From: Bacteroidales bacterium UBA1628
GTDB taxonomy: Bacteria > Bacteroidota > Bacteroidia > Bacteroidales > UBA932
Reading direction: 5' to 3'
Assembly: GCA_002321335.1 (NCBI GenBank)
Contig: DCMG01000053.1
Span: 1-10,484, forward strand
Length of the DNA stretch: 10,484 bases
Positions 6,767 through 10,484 of the stretch are shown here, one piece after another; within the stretch, counting starts at the first letter, position 1; every line of letters starts with the position of its first letter. The position numbers and the translations under genes are program-made. The notes under the pieces are model-generated. The model ran no database searches. It had not been told where the DNA came from and saw only the letters and a list, made by a program, of their open reading frames with translations.

Positions 6767-6827
6767 CACTTTAAGCTTGCTTCCCGAATGACATTAAAAA
6801 TCTTTTAGGGATAGCAGGCTTAAAGTG
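6767..6827 (+). terminator. Long-stem hairpin after the four-helix protein gene
   Basis: CACTTTAAGC (6767-6776) pairs perfectly with GCTTAAAGTG (6818-6827). The stem continues inward after one mismatch through TGCT/AGCA and, past a bulge, CCC/GGG, closing a 22-nt loop. GGATTTTCTT follows, a weak T-tract. It may end or stabilise the two-gene transcript 37 nt after its stop codon. Confidence 0.45.
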
Positions 6828-6908
6828 GATTTTCTTATGAATATGCATAATGAAAGGAATCTGTGTAGGAGTTGACTAACTATTAACCTATCGTTCAGAC
6901 ATTAAATA

Positions 6909-8048
6909 ATGGGAAGATACTATAAGATTTTACTGATACTAGGTGCTCTGCTATTTAATTCGTTACTTTCAGCGAAAGATGATGGAGTAAGTACGTATAG
7001 AATTGAACCACATGATTATGATTTCGGGAATGTCCTTAAAGATCAAGGCCCCCTCAATTGTAGTTTTAAGATTGAAAATATAAGTAAAAAGCCATTCTTG
7101 ATTTTAAATGTGTCAACTTCATGTGGCTGTACAAAAGCTATGTGGTCGAAGAAACCTATTAGACCTGGACAATATGGAATAATTGATATAGTTTATTCCA
7201 ATAATGAGGGTGCGTATCCTTTTGATAAAAGAGTACTTGTTAAAATATCAAGTGAAGATGTGCCATTTGTATTACATGTTAAAGGGAATGTTATAAGTGA
7301 GGTAGATAACGATAAAGAAAGATATACAAGTAGAATTGGTCTCATAGGACTGATGCAAAGAGAATACGAGTTAGGGGATGTACATCCTAATCAAACATAT
7401 AAGGGTATCATCCCACTTTATAATTATGGGAAAGATGCAATAAACTATGATGTGTATTCTCTTTGTGAAAGTCTTCGTGTGCGTTGTGATAAAAAAGTCT
7501 TACCTCAGAGTTTTGCTGCAATAGAATACTCGTTGAAATTGTCTGATAATTTTTATGGCAACCATATGGATACTATTGTCATTAGTTATAATAAGAAGCG
7601 TTTTTCAGTACGGAAAGGGATGATTTTGCTTGGGTATAGGGTATGTTCCAAACGAACTAGTATTGTTGGCGATGGACCTATTGCAACATTATCTGATGAA
7701 CATATATCATTGGGTAAAGTGTGTGGTGAAAAGAAAGCCAACATAAGTTTGTCAATTTCAAATTCTGGAACAGGGCCGTTAAATATTTATCAAATTAAAA
7801 TACCTGAAAACATGAAGATGAGTTTTTCCCCTAAGGTGTTACTTTCTGGCGAGATGCTGAATATTAATGCGGAATTAGATTTGGAGTCAGTCAAAAAAAG
7901 AAATGTTGCCGAGATGACTATTTACACGGATTCCATAAAAGGTGCTGTTCAGCATGCCTATATAACATATGAAGTTAGTAGGTCTTGGAGAATGATAGTT
8001 TTGAGGGTATATTCTAAAATCAAGGATATTATTCGACTGGAAAGATAA
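6909..8048 (+). CDS. Secreted DUF1573-domain protein with three Ig-like repeats
   Basis: DUF1573 proteins are exported Bacteroidota proteins with an Ig-like (ASH/MSP-type) beta-sandwich; their molecular role is not established. The 379-residue product begins with a signal peptide (YYKILLILGALLFNSLLSA, likely cut after residue 22, no lipobox). Residues 30-128 are a clear DUF1573 unit: DYDFGNVLKDQGP, FKIENISKKPFLILNV, the hallmark SCGCTKAMWSKKPIRPGQ (71-88) and a closing HVKGNV. Residues 150-245 repeat the pattern weakly (YELGDVHPNQTYKGIIPL), and residues 262-355 do so more clearly (HISLGKVCGEKKANISLSISNSGTGPLNI), without the CGC motif. The C-terminus is basic. The gene stands alone, 178 nt after the four-helix protein and likely a separate unit. 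It ends 33 nt before the right-hand direct repeat. It is strongly AT-rich against the flanking genes. Confidence 0.85.
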   Translation: MGRYYKILLILGALLFNSLLSAKDDGVSTYRIEPHDYDFGNVLKDQGPLNCSFKIENISKKPFLILNVSTSCGCTKAMWSKKPIRPGQYGIIDIVYSNNEGAYPFDKRVLVKISSEDVPFVLHVKGNVISEVDNDKERYTSRIGLIGLMQREYELGDVHPNQTYKGIIPLYNYGKDAINYDVYSLCESLRVRCDKKVLPQSFAAIEYSLKLSDNFYGNHMDTIVISYNKKRFSVRKGMILLGYRVCSKRTSIVGDGPIATLSDEHISLGKVCGEKKANISLSISNSGTGPLNIYQIKIPENMKMSFSPKVLLSGEMLNINAELDLESVKKRNVAEMTIYTDSIKGAVQHAYITYEVSRSWRMIVLRVYSKIKDIIRLER

Positions 8049-8080
8049 GTGTGTGATTAATAAGCGATTAATTGAGCGAG

Positions 8081-8131
8081 AAGTCCGACGCCGCCATCCT
8101 CGGTGCCTCCGCCCTTGCCTGGGAACGATAG
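8081..8131 (+). pseudogene. Orphan 3' fragment of a ROK kinase gene
   Basis: This stretch still encodes the last 16 residues of the ROK kinase, SDAAILGASALAWER and stop, in frame. The only difference in the coding part is a silent Ser codon change (TCA to TCC). A stop codon at 8069-8071 in this frame and the lack of a start show it is not expressed as a protein. It is the coding part of the right-hand direct repeat. Confidence 0.85.
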
Positions 8132-8210
8132 ATCCCGTGGAGCGCAAGCTCTTGTGAATGAATATACTAAAACACCCTCCTCATACCCGTTCCAGGTAGA
8201 AGGAGGGTGT
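8082..8210. repeat. Direct repeat, right copy
   Basis: It aligns with 5232-5360 without gaps. The left edge is sharp: similarity stops at 8082, right after the DUF1573 gene's short tail. On the right, similarity runs through the terminator stem and fades in the T-run. The more diverged portion is the terminator loop, where both copies keep a paired stem. Confidence 0.92.
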
Positions 8211-8220
8211 GTCTTTTTTT
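8172..8220 (+). terminator. Rho-independent terminator (right-repeat copy)
   Basis: ACACCCTCCT (8172-8181) pairs perfectly with AGGAGGGTGT (8201-8210), with an inner TACC/GGTA stem (8184-8187 with 8195-8198). GTC and seven T residues follow. It would end the DUF1573 transcript. It is stronger than its counterpart after the ROK gene. Confidence 0.88.
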
Positions 8221-8267
8221 ATTGATTTTCAGCCTCTTGACTACCACTGAATGTTGCGCTGTGTTTT

Positions 8268-8404
8268 TTGGGGATCAAGTCCAAAAGTATATGTTCAGGC
8301 GTATAAGAACAGGAAGCCTCTAACCTGAATTTTGCACGTTACCAAAATTCAGAACAGAGGCTTCCTGTTCTTTGTCAGAGCTGAATCTTGGGTCAAGTTC
8401 AAAA
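8268..8404. repeat. Nested palindrome bounded by imperfect direct repeats (MITE-like or bidirectional terminator)
   Basis: The core 8305-8372 is a 68-nt hairpin: outer arms of 17 nt (8305-8321 with 8356-8372) pair without mismatch, then a 3x3 internal loop (AAC opposite AAC), then inner arms of 10 nt (8325-8334 with 8343-8352) pair without mismatch around an 8-nt loop. Around it lie imperfect direct repeats, TTGGGGATCAAGTCCAAAA (8268-8286) and TTGGGTCAAGTTCAAAA (8388-8404). It falls between converging genes, so it could act as a bidirectional terminator, but neither side has a good T-run. The flanking repeats hint at a small non-autonomous element. Confidence 0.75.
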
Positions 8405-8794
8405 CCATGAGTTAAAGAAAGGAAAGAGGCTGCCGCTGGCAATGAAGCGGAATCTGTGATCTTCCCGGAAGAATTTCAGCAGGGTAAGAAACTGTGGATA
8501 GTGTTGGATTTCATCAAGAAAGACAAGCGTGTTCTTATAGGAGTCAAGATTCTTGCCGTGGATTGAACTCAAAACGAAATAGAATTCCTCCGTGGTTCTG
8601 ATCTCCTTGAACAACTGAGGCCCCTCGTCATCTTTCACGAAATTGATTTCGATGAAGTTTTCATACAATCGTTCTCCTACCTTGCGTATTATGAACGACT
8701 TACCCACTTGTCTGGCTCCTTCCAGAATCAAAATCCGGTCAATGTCTGACTTTAGATGGCCTTCTACGTATTCCTCTATCTTTCTGTGTAGCAT
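8399..8794 (-). pseudogene. Truncated AAA_14-type (DUF4143-family) ATPase
   Basis: The 131-residue product matches the N-terminal ATPase part of the widespread AAA_14/DUF4143 proteins, which normally have about 380-480 residues. Walker A is GARQVGKS (residues 26-33) and Walker B is LVFLDEIQ (90-97), followed by the sensor-like strand RFIASGSL (116-123). Family resemblance ends there; the last residues FPFFNSWF are unlike the usual continuation, and no DUF4143 nuclease-like domain is found downstream in any frame. The break, near 8425, is some 14-50 nt from the direct repeat and palindrome at 8268-8404, so a rearrangement there probably removed the 3' two-thirds. The start ATG at 8792-8794 gives MLHRKIEEYVEGHL, normal for the family. 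It begins 38 nt after the uvrA stop codon. The remnant is unlikely to work as in the full protein. Confidence 0.75.
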
Positions 8795-8832
8795 TTGTTT
8801 GACACTTTTCTATAAAATATCATTGCGTAAAT

Positions 8833-10484
8833 CTACACTTTTTCGTAAAGAATCTCCTTGAGGAACGGGCCGGTGACTGAGTCGGGGTTCCTGGTGAGGG
8901 CTTCGGGGGTGCCTTGGGCGACAATCCGGCCGCCTCGGCGGCCGCCGTCGGGGCCGAGGTCGAAGAGGTAGTCCACACTCTTGAGGACATCCAGATTGTG
9001 CTCGATGATGATGACCGTGTTACCTTGATCGACAAGCTGTTGGAGGACGTTCAGCAGCACCTTGATGTCTTCGAAATGAAGGCCGGTCGTCGGCTCGTCC
9101 AAGATGTACAGGGTGTTGCCCGTGGCCTTTCTGAACAACTCGGCGGCCAGTTTCATACGCTGGCTCTCACCTCCGGAAAGCGTCACGGCTGACTGGCCGA
9201 GATGAACGTAACCGAGGCCGACATCGACCAACGCTTTCAGTTTCTGGGCGATGGACGGAATCGGCTTGAAGAACTCGTAGGCCTCGCTGATCGGCATTTC
9301 AAGCACATCGTTGATGCTCTTGCCCTTGTAATGCACAGCCAGTGTGTCCTCCTTGTATCTCTTTCCCCTGCACTCGTCGCAAAGCACATTGACTGACGGC
9401 AGGAAGTTCATCTCTATGACCTTGATACCGGCACCCTTGCAGGCCTCACAGCGGCCACCGGCCACGTTGAATGAGAACCGACCGGCCTTGAATCCGCGCA
9501 CCTTGGCGTCAGGAGTGTCGGCGAACAGGTTGCGGATGTCGTTGAACACACCCGTGAATGTCGCAGGGTTGGATCTCGGAGAACGCCCGATCGGACTCTG
9601 GTCAATCTCTATCAGTTTGTCAATGTTCTCGACACCCTCGATCGAATCGTAGGCCAGAGGACGCAGCTTCGCCCTGTAGAACTTGTTCTTGAGAATCGGC
9701 ATCAGAGTCTCGTTGATGAGCGTTGACTTGCCGCTTCCGCTGACTCCACTGATTCCGATGAAGCATCCCAGCGGAAAATCCACGGACACGTTTTTCAAGT
9801 TGTTCCCCCTCGCTCCCTTGATGCTCAAGAACTTGCCGCTTCCTGTGCGCCGCACGGACGGAACCGGAATGGAATCCTTTCCCTGAAGGTAATCCAGAGT
9901 CTTTGAATTTCCGAATATGCAGTGCCCGGCGGTCTCCTTGTCCAGCGATGCCGGCACTTTCTCGTTGTCCGATGAATATTCCATCAGAGTCTTCAGAGGG
10001 GCGTTCAGACATATTCTTCCGCCTTTTTCACCTGCGCCGGGGCCGACGTCCACCAGCCAGTCGGCGTTCATCATCGTCTCGTAGTCGTGCTCCACGACCA
10101 TCACGGAGTTGCCCTCGTCCCTTAACTCTTTCAACGAATTGATTAACTTGCGGTTGTCTCTTTGGTGAAGCCCGATTGACGGCTCGTCCAGGATGTAGAG
10201 CACGTTGACGAGTTTGGAACCGATCTGGGTCGCGAGCCTTATTCTCTGGCCCTCTCCACCTGAAAGCGAGGCTGTCGGGCGGTCAAGTGACAGATAGTCA
10301 AGGCCTACGTCGAGCATGAACTGAACCCTTTCGTTGAGTTCCTTGAGGATGTCTCTGGCGATGTTGTTCTCTCTGGTGTTCAGCTTCCCCGGCAGGGACG
10401 CGAACCAGGACTTGAGCTCGGTCATCTCCATAGCGGCGACCTCGGCGATGGTCTTTCCGTCGATCTTGAAGCATAAGGCATTCT
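8833..10484 (-). CDS. uvrA: UvrA, excinuclease ABC subunit A (C-terminal part; 5' end beyond window)
   Basis: UvrA dimerises and loads UvrB at bulky DNA lesions in nucleotide excision repair. About 549 residues are visible, against roughly 940 for full UvrA, starting upstream at 10484 with NALCFKIDGKTIAEVAAMEM, so the ATG at 10431 is internal. In order: the first ABC signature LSGGEGQRIRLA with Walker B LYILDEPSIGLH; the second Walker A GISGVSGSGKST; the zinc module CEAC and CDEC (C-x2-C-x19-C-x2-C, about 9367-9455); the second signature LSGGESQRMKLA; and Walker B LYILDEPTTGLH followed by IIEHN. All key residues are intact. The protein ends FLKEILYEKV with TAG at 8833-8835. No terminator is evident before the ATPase remnant that begins 38 nt later. 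Confidence 0.96.
   Translation of the reverse strand, partial: NALCFKIDGKTIAEVAAMEMTELKSWFASLPGKLNTRENNIARDILKELNERVQFMLDVGLDYLSLDRPTASLSGGEGQRIRLATQIGSKLVNVLYILDEPSIGLHQRDNRKLINSLKELRDEGNSVMVVEHDYETMMNADWLVDVGPGAGEKGGRICLNAPLKTLMEYSSDNEKVPASLDKETAGHCIFGNSKTLDYLQGKDSIPVPSVRRTGSGKFLSIKGARGNNLKNVSVDFPLGCFIGISGVSGSGKSTLINETLMPILKNKFYRAKLRPLAYDSIEGVENIDKLIEIDQSPIGRSPRSNPATFTGVFNDIRNLFADTPDAKVRGFKAGRFSFNVAGGRCEACKGAGIKVIEMNFLPSVNVLCDECRGKRYKEDTLAVHYKGKSINDVLEMPISEAYEFFKPIPSIAQKLKALVDVGLGYVHLGQSAVTLSGGESQRMKLAAELFRKATGNTLYILDEPTTGLHFEDIKVLLNVLQQLVDQGNTVIIIEHNLDVLKSVDYLFDLGPDGGRRGGRIVAQGTPEALTRNPDSVTGPFLKEILYEKV

Larger units (their letters stand above)
5232..8210. mobile_element. Putative genomic islet bounded by 129-bp direct repeats at the end of the ROK gene
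   Basis: Three AT-rich genes (lipoprotein, four-helix membrane protein, DUF1573 protein) lie between two copies of the ROK 3' end plus terminator. The repeat period is 2850 bases. The base composition changes sharply at both repeats: about 35% GC in a counted line inside (7021-7080) against 55% in a counted line of the ROK gene (4441-4500). The arrangement resembles an element that integrated at a gene's 3' end and rebuilt that end, as many islands do at tRNA genes. No integrase, transposase or relaxase is visible, so it would be a remnant, a satellite mobilised in trans, or the product of homologous recombination. The alternative is a decayed tandem duplication of the ROK gene. Confidence 0.5.

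Noticed and set aside
7887..8147. Minus-strand frame of 86 aa starting in the right repeat
   Set aside because: It is antisense to the DUF1573 gene and the orphan ROK end; no support as a gene.
5232..8210. A recombinase, transposase or toxin-antitoxin pair inside the islet
   Set aside because: All open frames in the islet were read on both strands; none shows the catalytic motifs of tyrosine or serine recombinases, DDE transposases, or a small paired toxin-antitoxin unit.

Overview
The window looks like a piece of a Bacteroidota genome, most likely Bacteroidales. Ribosome binding sites are weak and A-rich, there are matches to the Bacteroidetes -7 promoter box TAnnTTTG, and the gene families are typical of gut Bacteroidales: a fused rhamnulose-phosphate-type aldolase/SDR enzyme, an FGHS-type sugar permease, a ROK kinase, a DUF1573 protein and an AAA_14/DUF4143-type ATPase. 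The flanking genes have a GC of about 55% in the 60-base line I counted, while the centre is AT-rich (about 35% in a counted line).

Region 1 (1-5281) is a divergent sugar-use locus. On the minus strand lie a PHP-domain phosphoesterase-like gene and, 45 nt downstream, a bifunctional class II aldolase/short-chain dehydrogenase that runs off the left edge. On the plus strand lie a 12-helix MFS sugar permease and, 56 nt later, a ROK-family sugar kinase. Together they suggest uptake, phosphorylation, aldol cleavage and aldehyde redox of one carbohydrate. The substrate cannot be read from the sequence.

Region 2 (5232-8210) is a compact AT-rich insert. The last 16 codons of the ROK gene, its downstream spacer and its terminator (5232-5360) are repeated with a constant offset of 2850 bases at 8082-8210. 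The repeat is about 96% identical over the first 84 bases and diverges in the terminator loop. Between the copies sit a Cys-rich lipoprotein, a small four-helix membrane protein and a secreted DUF1573 protein. This looks like a genomic islet flanked by direct repeats, comparable to att repeats at the 3' end of a gene. No integrase or transposase is present.

Region 3 (8221-8832) holds a striking 68-nt nested palindrome between imperfect direct repeats, then the stump of an AAA_14-type ATPase gene that stops just after the strand that follows Walker B. Region 4 (8833-10484) is the C-terminal half of uvrA on the minus strand, open at the right edge.

I saw no tRNA, rRNA, CRISPR array or intact insertion sequence.
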